Shown: one piece after another, positions 1 through 6,303 of the stretch | Layout: each line of letters begins with the position of its first letter | Numbering within the stretch: the stretch's first letter is position 1 | Assembly: GCA_051027215.1 (NCBI GenBank) | Contig: JBPCXR010000034.1 | Span: 1-11,490 of the forward strand | Length of the DNA stretch: 11,490 nucleotides | From: CALHVX01 sp051027215 | GTDB lineage: Bacteria > Pseudomonadota > Gammaproteobacteria > Pseudomonadales > Azotimanducaceae | Direction of reading: 5' to 3' | Notes under the pieces: model-generated | What the model saw: the letters and a program-made list of their open reading frames with translations, nothing else | The model's database searches: none | Told to the model about the DNA's origin: nothing | Program-made: the position numbers and the translations under genes

Positions 1-81
1 ATCATCATCCAGTTCGAAACGGTCCGCGTAATGGACCGTTTGTTCATCCTTACGGCGAAGTATTTCAAACGATTGAGCCAT
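1..81 (-). CDS. Start of an unidentified protein, cut by the window edge
   Basis: An ATG read on the minus strand at 81-79 opens a frame of 27 codons with no stop before the edge; the first residues are MAQSFEILRRKDEQTVHYAD. The mix of charged and hydrophobic residues looks like a normal soluble N-terminus. The Shine-Dalgarno is poor (a GAG only a few bases before the ATG). It lies downstream of the amidohydrolase on the same strand, so it could be the next gene of that operon, about 130 bases after it. I do not recognise the family from this fragment, and it could be a chance open frame. Confidence 0.5.
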   Translation of the reverse strand, partial: MAQSFEILRRKDEQTVHYADRFELDDD

Positions 82-134
82 AACTCAAACTTAGCACAAG
101 CCGATACAGACCACTCAGAGCCCTACCCTGATTC

Positions 135-209
135 CTAGGCAGTCTGCGGTCCCGCTAACTGAACTTTAATGCCGTCGCGGTCGAAGATCTTCGGCCCGAA
201 GCGAGCCCG
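135..209 (-). pseudogene. Relic of a VOC/glyoxalase-type C-terminus
   Basis: Directly after the TAA stop of the amidohydrolase (210-212) the same frame continues for 24 codons to a TAG at 137-135. The translation contains GPKIFDRDGIKVQL, which resembles the last beta strand of vicinal-oxygen-chelate proteins (commonly D-P-D-G-hydrophobic-x-hydrophobic-Q/E-L, the end of a glyoxalase/bleomycin-resistance fold). There is no start codon, and no room for the rest of a VOC domain because the amidohydrolase lies immediately upstream. The simplest reading is the leftover 3' end of a deleted VOC gene. The match is by eye over a short stretch, so chance is not excluded. Confidence 0.4.
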
Positions 210-1319
210 TTACAACCCCATGTAGCGCTGTGCGTTGGCGAGTACTACTTTACCCGCCACATTCTCGCCCACCGCATCGAAAGTGGCCTGCGCTTCGGTA
301 TATGCTCCGGGATAAGTGGAATCAAAATGTGGGTAGTCTGAGCCCCACAACACGGTATCCAACAAACCTTTCTCCGACATCCAGCGCAAACCCTTTTCTT
401 CGTCGGCTTCCATGGAGACAAAACACTGTGCCTGAAAGATTTCGCTTGGACGGCGTTTAAGCCATGGCGTGTGGTGGCCCATGACCTCGAAATGTTCATC
501 CAGCCGGTCGATCCAATAAGGAATCCATCCAAGCCCGCTTTCAAAGAATCCGACTCGCAGTTTTTCAAATCGGTCTAGTACACCGCCAGCAATGACGTCC
601 ATCATGACCGCCATTTGGCCGAAGGGATGCGCGATCATGTGATCGTAGAATATGTTGTTCGCGTAGCGCTCCGAGGAGAAGCCTTTCATCTGCGAGCCGA
701 AACTGCCGTGAATGCCGATGGCAATATTATTGGCCTGCGCAATCTCCCAGATCCTGTCGCAGCGTTCGTCGTATAGCGCAAGCCCGTTGAAGCGCTCCGG
801 CCGAATGACCACTCCGCGCAGGCCCAGATCCGCCATGCGCGCGGTTTCCGCGGCGGCGCAACCGGGATCCTGCATGGGGATGATGCCCATACCGAATAGG
901 CGGTCGGGGTTGGTCTTGCAGAAATCGCTCATCCAGTTGTTGTACGCGCGACAGGTTTCCACGCTGACGTCAATTTCCCTGATGTCGCCCCACAATAAAT
1001 GAATCGATGGGAAGAACAGCGCTTTGTCGATGCCTTCCTCGTCTAGCACATCGAGGCGGGCTTGTGGATCGTGGCCACCGGGTAAAATATCCGCCCAGGT
1101 GAGATTTTTGCCTGGCTCCATGCCGCCGGGAATACAGGCTTCCGCTGGTCCAGGTCCTTCGTCGCCGCGTATATGGCCTTCGACGCTCAGCCTACTGCGG
1201 CCGTTTTCTGTGACAACTTGAAGCACTCGATCGCGCATAGCGGCCGAGGTGTATTCCGTCCACACCAGCTCCGGCTCGGTGATGTGGCCGTCTGCGTCAA
1301 TGACAGTATTCGGTCGCAT
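210..1319 (-). CDS. Amidohydrolase family protein (amidohydrolase 2, TIM barrel)
   Basis: A protein of 369 residues of the metal-dependent amidohydrolase 2 family (ACMSD / gamma-resorcylate decarboxylase-like), cytosolic enzymes that hydrolyse or decarboxylate ring compounds and carboxylates. Seen in sequence: the N-terminal metal motif D-G-H (D10, H12) in VIDADGHITEP, a central GIHG (H204), a later AHPF (H231), and the C-terminal LWGSDYPH with the catalytic Asp (D328). Together these suggest an intact metal site and an active enzyme. Length is normal. I start at the ATG at 1319, preceded by GGGGGAG six bases upstream, rather than a TTG two codons earlier. Within the family, the substrate cannot be told from sequence alone. 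The neighbouring transporter, oxidoreductase and dioxygenase suggest a catabolic role. Confidence 0.9.
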   Translation of the reverse strand: MRPNTVIDADGHITEPELVWTEYTSAAMRDRVLQVVTENGRSRLSVEGHIRGDEGPGPAEACIPGGMEPGKNLTWADILPGGHDPQARLDVLDEEGIDKALFFPSIHLLWGDIREIDVSVETCRAYNNWMSDFCKTNPDRLFGMGIIPMQDPGCAAAETARMADLGLRGVVIRPERFNGLALYDERCDRIWEIAQANNIAIGIHGSFGSQMKGFSSERYANNIFYDHMIAHPFGQMAVMMDVIAGGVLDRFEKLRVGFFESGLGWIPYWIDRLDEHFEVMGHHTPWLKRRPSEIFQAQCFVSMEADEEKGLRWMSEKGLLDTVLWGSDYPHFDSTYPGAYTEAQATFDAVGENVAGKVVLANAQRYMGL

Positions 1320-1434
1320 GTTCAACTCCCCCAGTTTGAGATGACGATGAATTAGGACATGTTAACCGACGGCGTGGGTTTCGTAAGTATTGATTGGGTG
1401 TAGGGTGGCTGTGCAAGGACAGGAGCGATTGATT

Positions 1435-1842
1435 ATGAGTAACGTTGGAATTGTTGCCATGATTTTTGGAGCATTGATCGTCTGCAGCCGCGGCCCACTG
1501 TTATTAGCGCCCGTTGCAACTCTGCATTGGTTCAGCAAAGCGATCGAGACCCGAACTCGCACGAGGGTGTTAGGCGCGTTCGTAGTAGCGCTCGCTGCAT
1601 CGATGGCATGGGCTGGTGCTTCTCAGGGCGATACTCTTGAATCCCTCATGTTCATATTCGGCGTGCTCATGCTCTTGTTCGTCATTCCAGCACTATTGCT
1701 GTTCCCAAGTGTTTATATGAGCCTTGCCAGCTCGTTTATCCCTGATGACCCAAGCGGATTCCTATTCGGTTGGCGGATGCTTGGGCTAGTGAGTGTCATC
1801 ATAGGCGCCGCCATCTTCATGATCGGCAGAGATGCTCTATAA
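1435..1842 (+). CDS. Small four-helix membrane protein, unknown
   Basis: A protein of 135 residues that I do not recognise. Hydrophobic segments at about 3-28, 45-62, 69-98 and 112-131 suggest four membrane helices, so it is probably an inner-membrane protein. A basic loop (about 35-45, E-T-R-T-R-T-R) lies between helices 1 and 2 and is expected on the cytosolic side. The ATG at 1435 is chosen because AGGAG lies at 1421-1425, nine bases upstream. An in-frame TTG at 1390 would add 15 polar residues without a good ribosome site. It diverges from the amidohydrolase and is separated from the transporter gene by 162 bases, so it may be a single gene. Confidence 0.75.
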   Translation: MSNVGIVAMIFGALIVCSRGPLLLAPVATLHWFSKAIETRTRTRVLGAFVVALAASMAWAGASQGDTLESLMFIFGVLMLLFVIPALLLFPSVYMSLASSFIPDDPSGFLFGWRMLGLVSVIIGAAIFMIGRDAL

Positions 1843-2004
1843 CGGACTGATCCGCTGCCGACCGTCTAGGATCGATTGGACTTTCCACGGTCTGATGGCG
1901 ATCTCCGAGCTATGATACAACCCTCACTCTGGGAGGACGGTACAGCCCAGCCGCTGGTCAGAAATGTTATTTCGCTCTGGCCGTAACACCGCTAAGGTCC
2001 TGTC
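1843..2004. other. Intergenic gap before the transporter operon
   Basis: About 160 bases with no gene. Nothing here is a convincing terminator: no GC-rich stem is followed by a T run. TATGAT at 1911-1916 could serve as a -10 box, but no good -35 lies at 16-18 bases from it. The promoter of the downstream operon is presumably here but is not identified. Confidence 0.3.
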
Positions 2005-3204
2005 ATGGCAGAAAGCACACTAGGACCGCTCTCCGTTGAACGCCCTTTGGCACGCCTTGCGGCCCTGGGCCTCGCGGTTGCCGGCGCTTTGTACTACAAC
2101 CTGCTACCGCTATCTCTGGGATTGTTGCAGGAAGAAGAAGGGTTTTCTAACGGTCAGCTCGGACTGCTTTCTGCAGCATTCTTCCTCGGCTTCAACTTGC
2201 TGTCCGGCACATCCTTTTTCTGGGTGCAACGTTTCTCCTGGCGCAACATTGCGTTGCTGGCAACGTCGGTCAGCCTCCTAGCAATGGGTGCTATGGCCTT
2301 CGCTAATACTTTCATTGGTCTCGCTGCAACCAGCGTGCTTGCCGGTGGCGCTTTCAGTGCGCTTTATGCACTGGCGGCAGCGATCATTGGTGAGCAAACG
2401 AATCAGACCCGCTGGTTCGGCCTTAAAATTTCGGTGGAGGGGTTGTCCGGCGCCGTGCTGTTCGTGGTGCTTCCTGGCACTCTCATTGCCAGCATGGGTT
2501 TCGACGGCATTCTGCTGGGCATGGCCATTGCTGTTTTGTTGCTGTGCCCTTTGTGGCTTTGGCTGCCTGACCGCACGCCTATAGGTGTGACTGCGTCGAG
2601 CGCCAAGGCAGAAGCGCTCAATTCGAATGTATTCCCGGTATGGTTGGCGCTTATTGGCACCTTAGTGTTTTTCGCCGGGCAAACCACCATTTGGGCATTT
2701 ATCGAGCGCCTCGGATCCACAGCAGGCTACGATAGCGAGGCTGTAACCACACTACTTTCAGTCACGTTGCTCTGCGCGGTTGCGGGCTCTATGACTGCCG
2801 CGACCTTGGGCAATCGGCTCGGCAATCGCACGCCTTTTATCCTATCTTGCCTGATCTTTTTCGCCGCAGTGTTTTGCCTCAATTACCCGCAGTCGTTCCC
2901 CGCCTACGCCTTCGGCGCCTGCGCAGCAATGTTCTCAGTAGCGGCCGGTCTCGCCTTCGGCATCGCCGAAATCGCCGTGCAAGACCCAAACGGCCGCTTT
3001 ATCGTCCTCTCTGTGCCTGCAGTTGGCGCGGGCGCGATGTTTGGGCCAGGGCTTGCGGGATTTCTCGCAGACGCCCACGGCTATGGCGCAGTGCTGGGCT
3101 TTGGGGTGGCAGCCGTTGCACTCGGCGCGCTACTCTTCCTGGTCATCGGCATTACTGAGCGAGTGCGCTCCGATCACAGCAAAGGGGTGGCCAGTGAACA
3201 GTAA
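2005..3204 (+). CDS. MFS transporter
   Basis: A protein of 399 residues with the layout of a major facilitator superfamily permease: about twelve hydrophobic helices in two halves, with a polar central loop at about 188-210 (after W-L-P-D-R). Such proteins are inner-membrane secondary transporters driven by the proton gradient; the substrate is unknown. The ATG at 2005 has TAAGGT at 1993-1998 with suitable spacing. The last codons overlap the start of the next gene by 11 bases, so the two are almost certainly co-transcribed and translationally coupled. The context suggests it imports the substrate of the oxidoreductase and dioxygenase behind it, which is inference; export of a product is equally possible. 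Confidence 0.9.
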   Translation: MAESTLGPLSVERPLARLAALGLAVAGALYYNLLPLSLGLLQEEEGFSNGQLGLLSAAFFLGFNLLSGTSFFWVQRFSWRNIALLATSVSLLAMGAMAFANTFIGLAATSVLAGGAFSALYALAAAIIGEQTNQTRWFGLKISVEGLSGAVLFVVLPGTLIASMGFDGILLGMAIAVLLLCPLWLWLPDRTPIGVTASSAKAEALNSNVFPVWLALIGTLVFFAGQTTIWAFIERLGSTAGYDSEAVTTLLSVTLLCAVAGSMTAATLGNRLGNRTPFILSCLIFFAAVFCLNYPQSFPAYAFGACAAMFSVAAGLAFGIAEIAVQDPNGRFIVLSVPAVGAGAMFGPGLAGFLADAHGYGAVLGFGVAAVALGALLFLVIGITERVRSDHSKGVASEQ

Positions 3205-4339
3205 AATCCGACAGGAAAGCCTTGCATTTTTGACCTACGCATTGGAACGCGTGGTGCGCGCCGCAGGCGGTTCAGATATCCACGCCAAACATATTGCCCA
3301 TGCCATCGGTTTCGCCCACAGGCAAGGGAAGTTGAATCAAGGTCTGGGTGTCTACGAAGTCATTGACCTAGCTCAGCAGCTCGGCGTGCTGGATATGACC
3401 GCTACCCCAGAAGTAACCAACGAAGGTCCCGCCTGGGCCGTAGTCGACGGCCATCGATCATCAGGCTACTACACACTCAATGTCATGGCAGAGGTTGCCA
3501 TCGAGAAGGCACGGACTAGCGGCATTGCGATTGCCTATGGTGGTAACCACAATGATGCGGGAAGTTTTGCGGCCTATGTGCACAAAGCTCATGAGCAAGA
3601 CATGCTGGCCATGACGTCCAACAACACCCCACCCCTGGCTGCGGCTTTCGGAGGCATGGACAACGTCCTCTCCTGCCCACCATTCGATGCGATGATTCCG
3701 TCCGGCTCCGAGCCACCACTTTGGGCCTCGGTCAAGTTCGCAGAGTTCTATGATGCGGACATTTCAGAGGCGGTGCTCAACGACAAGCCGATGAAAGGCA
3801 AATGGTTAATTGACCCCGAAAGTGGCGCACTGACCGATGATGCGAAACCTTACGCTCAGCCGTTCGAAGGTTACGGTAGGGTTTGGGGCTACAGTGCCGG
3901 GGGGCAAATCGAATCTCCACGCACCTATGCGCTAAATCTCTGGAACGAAGGCATGACCGCCATTGCGAATCCAATCGGTATCCCGGTTAACAAAATATCT
4001 GATGTCGATACTTATCTAGCTGCGACTGAGGGTAAGGCAGAAGCGACCACCACTGTCGGTGGGAGCTACTACCTCTGCATCGACCCTTCGGTGTTTGGCC
4101 CTATTGAAGCCGTGAAGCAAAAGTCAGATGCGTTCGTGCGTTCTATTCACCAGTCCCGCCAGCGTCCAAAACATTCTGTCAGGCTGCCTGGAGAAACTGC
4201 CCACCAGCATCTGAACGCAGCCAGCGACACCATCAACGTGTTAAGCAACCACTGGGAGCCGTTCTTCAACACGATTGCAGCGCGCTACGACCTGAGTGAA
4301 TCCAAGCTGCGAGCGGACTTTGAGGCTCACACAATATGA
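3194..4339 (+). CDS. Divergent Ldh family (malate/L-lactate dehydrogenase-like) oxidoreductase
   Basis: A protein of 381 residues with the overall pattern of the Ldh_2 family (NAD(P)-dependent oxidation of 2-hydroxyacids and relatives): AWAVVDG at 80-86, the GGNHNDAG histidine region at 116-123 (H119), NNTPPLAAAFGG at 143-154, and WLIDPESGALTDD at 204-215. Several signatures are altered. The usual S-H-G with its proposed catalytic His reads N-Q-G (48-50), the usual G-T-N-P reads S-C-P-P (160-163), the v-l-D-m-a-t-S segment has no Asp (LWASVKF, 176-182), and the GGyKGyGL loop is not recognisable. The start is the GTG at 3194, preceded by AAGGGG at 3182-3187; the frame is open further upstream but lies inside the transporter. 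It is intact, with no frameshift. It may have a different substrate or chemistry from the family standard, or be non-catalytic. Confidence 0.8.
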   Translation: MNSKIRQESLAFLTYALERVVRAAGGSDIHAKHIAHAIGFAHRQGKLNQGLGVYEVIDLAQQLGVLDMTATPEVTNEGPAWAVVDGHRSSGYYTLNVMAEVAIEKARTSGIAIAYGGNHNDAGSFAAYVHKAHEQDMLAMTSNNTPPLAAAFGGMDNVLSCPPFDAMIPSGSEPPLWASVKFAEFYDADISEAVLNDKPMKGKWLIDPESGALTDDAKPYAQPFEGYGRVWGYSAGGQIESPRTYALNLWNEGMTAIANPIGIPVNKISDVDTYLAATEGKAEATTTVGGSYYLCIDPSVFGPIEAVKQKSDAFVRSIHQSRQRPKHSVRLPGETAHQHLNAASDTINVLSNHWEPFFNTIAARYDLSESKLRADFEAHTI

Positions 4340-4383
4340 ATGTTGAGGAAGCCATTTTGAACACAGAGAGCGCAGAGTTATGA
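4336..4383 (+). CDS. 15-codon mini-ORF bridging two genes
   Basis: An ATG at 4336 overlaps the TGA of the oxidoreductase gene (ATGA). It reads 15 codons, MNVEEAILNTESAEL, and stops at a TGA that overlaps the ATG of the dioxygenase gene (again ATGA, 4380-4383). TGAGG at 4321-4325 could serve as its ribosome site. It may only pass ribosomes from one gene to the next, by termination and re-initiation. Both overlaps are seen directly; translation is inference, and short frames of this size occur by chance. Confidence 0.3.
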   Translation: MNVEEAILNTESAEL

Positions 4384-5213
4384 CCAAGAGCGCACTTACG
4401 CGGCTGCCAGCATCCTGCAGTGTGGAAGATATCAATCGAATCTGTGATCGGGATGGCGGCGTCATTATTGAGGACTGGGTGTCATCGAATCTGCTAGCGC
4501 AGTTCAACCAGGAGATTGACCCTTGGGTCGATCAACATCCGGGAACCGATTCCGGTTCTACAGAATCCGATGCATTTTTGGGGTATCAAACAAAACGTCT
4601 GCAAGCGCTGGCCATCAAGGCCCCCTCCTTCGTCAAATTACTCACGGACGAACGGTTGCTTGCCTTTGCGGAGTCCACTATCGGCGAAATTAGCCCCACG
4701 ATGATCATGAACAACGGTGAGGTGATCGATATTGGGCCAGGCGAATCCGCACAGCCAATGCATCGTGACGACGATGCCTGGAACTATGCGCAAACCGAAA
4801 CACCCATGATGATCAATACCATCACGGCCCTCGTGGACATCACCCCCGAAATGGGAGCCACGCAGGTCGTTCCAGGCAGCCACACCTGGTCAAAAGATCG
4901 GACGCCCCAAGAGAGCGAGATTGTGAGCGCTGCAATGAAGGCCGGGTCTTCCCTGTTTTTCCGCGGCGATACGCTGCATTGCGGTGGCGCGAATACTAGT
5001 AAACAGCGGCGGCGCGCGCTATCACTGGGCATTTGCTGCGGCTGGTTGAGACCCGTGGAGAACAGCTACATGAATGTATCGGTGGAGCAAGCAAAGGCGC
5101 TACCGGAACGAGCACGAAGGCTGCTGGGATACGCGCTCTATGATGCTTCAAGTGTTGGTGGCGGCTATCTGGGATACTACGACATGGGCGACCCGGCGAG
5201 CTTGTTCTCTTAA
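4380..5213 (+). CDS. Phytanoyl-CoA dioxygenase (PhyH) family protein
   Basis: A protein of 277 residues of the PhyH family of non-haem Fe(II)/2-oxoglutarate-dependent oxygenases, which hydroxylate small molecules using O2 with release of succinate and CO2. The metal triad is visible: H128-x-D130 in MHRDDDAW and the distal H200 in TLHCGGANTS. The following basic run (R210-R212) is placed to bind the 2-oxoglutarate carboxylate. The VVPGSHTW core strand is at 163-170. Length is typical and all key residues are present, so it should be active. Its ribosome site is weak (GAG-rich stretch), consistent with coupling to the gene before through the overlapping mini-ORF. The bacterial family is very broad, so the phytanoyl-CoA name does not imply that substrate. 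Confidence 0.88.
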   Translation: MTKSALTRLPASCSVEDINRICDRDGGVIIEDWVSSNLLAQFNQEIDPWVDQHPGTDSGSTESDAFLGYQTKRLQALAIKAPSFVKLLTDERLLAFAESTIGEISPTMIMNNGEVIDIGPGESAQPMHRDDDAWNYAQTETPMMINTITALVDITPEMGATQVVPGSHTWSKDRTPQESEIVSAAMKAGSSLFFRGDTLHCGGANTSKQRRRALSLGICCGWLRPVENSYMNVSVEQAKALPERARRLLGYALYDASSVGGGYLGYYDMGDPASLFS

Positions 5214-5348
5214 ACCGCTCAGCTTAGTTAGGCCAGTGCATCCCTCCGCCAACCTTCACCCGCTACGATCTGCTGGATCCCCGAATGACCCGCAGTTGTA
5301 GACTAGAATTTCGGACACTCGAATGTGCGCTACGACAAAGGGGGAACA

Positions 5349-5789
5349 ATGCGCTACCAGTTGGAGCAAGAAATCGATGCGCCCAGAGAGCTTGTGTTCG
5401 CGCTGATGCAAGACCATCAAAACCTCACCAAATGGCAGCCTGACCTTCTCAGCGTTGAACATTTGAGCGGCGTGTCGGGGCAAGTCGGTGCAAAGACGCT
5501 GCAAGTAAACCGGCAAGGCAAGGGTCAACTGGAGATTATCGAAACCATTACAGAAAGCAGACCTCCTGAAACACTCTGCGCGATGTACGAAGGAGGGAGC
5601 GTGCGCACTCTTGTCGAGTGCCAGTTCTCTGATCTCGGTGAGAACAGGACAAAATGGGTCCTCATTTCCGACTTTCAGTCCACCAATATCCTAATGAAAC
5701 TCATGGCGGTATTTGCGCCAGGAATGTTCAAGAAACAAACAACCAAGTTCATGAATCAGTTCAAGGATTTTGTTGAAGCCACTTCCTGA
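5349..5789 (+). CDS. SRPBCC (START/Bet v1-like) family protein
   Basis: A protein of 146 residues. It opens with the typical beta strand and turn MRYQLEQEIDAPRELVFALM, then a Trp-containing loop (LTKWQPDL, 26-33), several beta strands including TLVECQFSD, and a final amphipathic helix at about 116-143 (GMFKKQTTKFMNQFKDFVEA). This pattern belongs to the SRPBCC fold, small soluble proteins that bind hydrophobic ligands in a deep pocket or act as cyclases or dehydratases. The ATG at 5349 has GGGGG at 5340-5344; a GTG at 5325 would add eight residues. It follows the dioxygenase by 135 bases and may belong to the same pathway. Ligand unknown. Confidence 0.82.
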   Translation: MRYQLEQEIDAPRELVFALMQDHQNLTKWQPDLLSVEHLSGVSGQVGAKTLQVNRQGKGQLEIIETITESRPPETLCAMYEGGSVRTLVECQFSDLGENRTKWVLISDFQSTNILMKLMAVFAPGMFKKQTTKFMNQFKDFVEATS

Positions 5790-5890
5790 ACCAACTTCCC
5801 TTGCAGCCCTAATCGCCCTGTAGACGCTCGCCCGCCCAGCCAACAATCAGCGCACATCAACCTGATAAGTGGCGACCTAGAGCCAACAAA

Positions 5891-6138
5891 GTCTCGCTTA
5901 ACATTGGCAGCGAATACGCTGCCAAGCGCTCGACACCATCGGCGCATGCGCCGATGTCCCTAGGGGAGTCACGTCGGCGCACTGCGCCGGCGCCGTCGAG
6001 CGCGGATCGGCGTAGTAGCCGATGCGAACAAGCGAGACACGCCTAGCGTGAGATGATGGTGGTGGTGAATATCCTCGCTGATCCCCAATCGCTGGCAAGC
6101 GATTGGGGGCTCGTCACCGATCGAGCCGTGCTCGATCG
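5891..6138 (+). ncRNA. Candidate structured RNA with nested perfect stems
   Basis: No convincing gene covers this stretch. It is filled with exact inverted repeats. An outer stem 5891-5899 with 6030-6038 (9 bp) encloses three parts. First, a hairpin 5904-5912/5917-5925 (9 bp, AATA loop). Second, a stem 5926-5934 with 5995-6003 (9 bp), holding a palindrome at 5937-5956 (8-bp arms, CATG loop) and a hairpin 5972-5980/5984-5992. Third, a hairpin 6006-6011/6018-6023. Beyond it lie hairpins 6038-6042/6046-6050, 6083-6092/6099-6108 (10 bp, itself flanked by GGTGA 6064-6068 and TCACC 6114-6118), and 6118-6126/6130-6138 (9 bp). G-U pairs extend or complete stems on the plus strand at 5974-5990 and 6082-6109, where the minus strand would have A-C. 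I therefore favour the plus strand, weakly. No known family is recognised. A DNA cruciform or mobile-element end is the alternative. Confidence 0.4.
5957..5970 (-). repeat. Partial copy of the tRNA-Glu 3' end
   Basis: CCCTAGGGGAGTC at 5958-5970 is identical to 6190-6202 inside tRNA-Glu (T-arm and acceptor 3' side), in the same orientation. Allowing one missing C, the match extends two bases further (GT). The copies are about 230 bases apart, on the 3' side of the tRNA, as in an attachment-site duplication left by integration. No integrase is present in the window, so this origin is only a possibility. Confidence 0.4.
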
Positions 6139-6182
6139 TATCCTGGCCACGTTAACGACCGTTGAAAACAAACCGAAAGAAA

Positions 6183-6258
6183 TGGCGTCCCCTAGGGGAG
6201 TCGAACCCCTGTTGCCAGGATGAAAACCTGGAGTCCTAGGCCTCTAGACGAAGGGGAC
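6183..6258 (-). tRNA. tRNA-Glu (anticodon UUC)
   Basis: Read on the minus strand, 76 bases begin GTCCCCTTCGTCTAGAGG and end in an encoded CCA (6185-6183). The acceptor stem GTCCCCT pairs with the AGGGGAC before the discriminator G. The anticodon arm is CCAGG-TTTTCAT-CCTGG with anticodon TTC at 6224-6222, and the T-arm carries GTTCGAC. It differs only slightly from the enterobacterial tRNA-Glu. It decodes GAA/GAG, and in Proteobacteria glutamyl-tRNA also feeds tetrapyrrole synthesis. No second tRNA or rRNA lies beside it. No stem followed by a T run is visible on its 3' side, apart from T-rich bases at about 6165-6181. Confidence 0.98.
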
Positions 6259-6267
6259 TTGGAAACA

Positions 6268-6303
6268 GCGGCGCATTCTAGGAACCCTCCCCGAGCAGGT
6301 CAA
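6268..6303 (-). promoter_or_regulatory. Sigma70 promoter of tRNA-Glu
   Basis: On the minus strand TTGACC (6303-6298) and TAGAAT (6280-6275) are separated by exactly 17 bases, close to the sigma70 consensus. The start would be near 6268, about ten bases before the mature tRNA 5' end. The bases after the -10 are GC-rich (GCGCCGC), the kind of discriminator associated with stringent control of stable RNA genes. The -35 hexamer contains the TGA stop of the DUF815 gene. Confidence 0.75.

Noticed and set aside
19..39. Inverted repeat ACGGTCC/GGACCGT near the left edge
   Set aside because: It lies within the apparent coding frame at the edge, and a 7-bp stem is common by chance.
3023..3193. Upstream extension of the oxidoreductase frame
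   Set aside because: It lies inside the transporter gene in another frame; the GTG at 3194 has a good ribosome site and gives a normal N-terminus.
5891..6038. A MITE bounded by the 9-bp inverted repeat
   Set aside because: No target-site duplication is visible beside the repeat, and the nested inner stems are not expected of a simple MITE; kept only as an alternative.
5898..6098. Minus-strand open frame of 66 codons in the structured region
   Set aside because: Composition follows the inverted repeats, there is no domain, and GC-rich palindromes often leave open frames by chance.
5891..6138. A retron or integron attC array
   Set aside because: No reverse transcriptase or integrase is in the window, and the attC core bases are not found at the stem ends.
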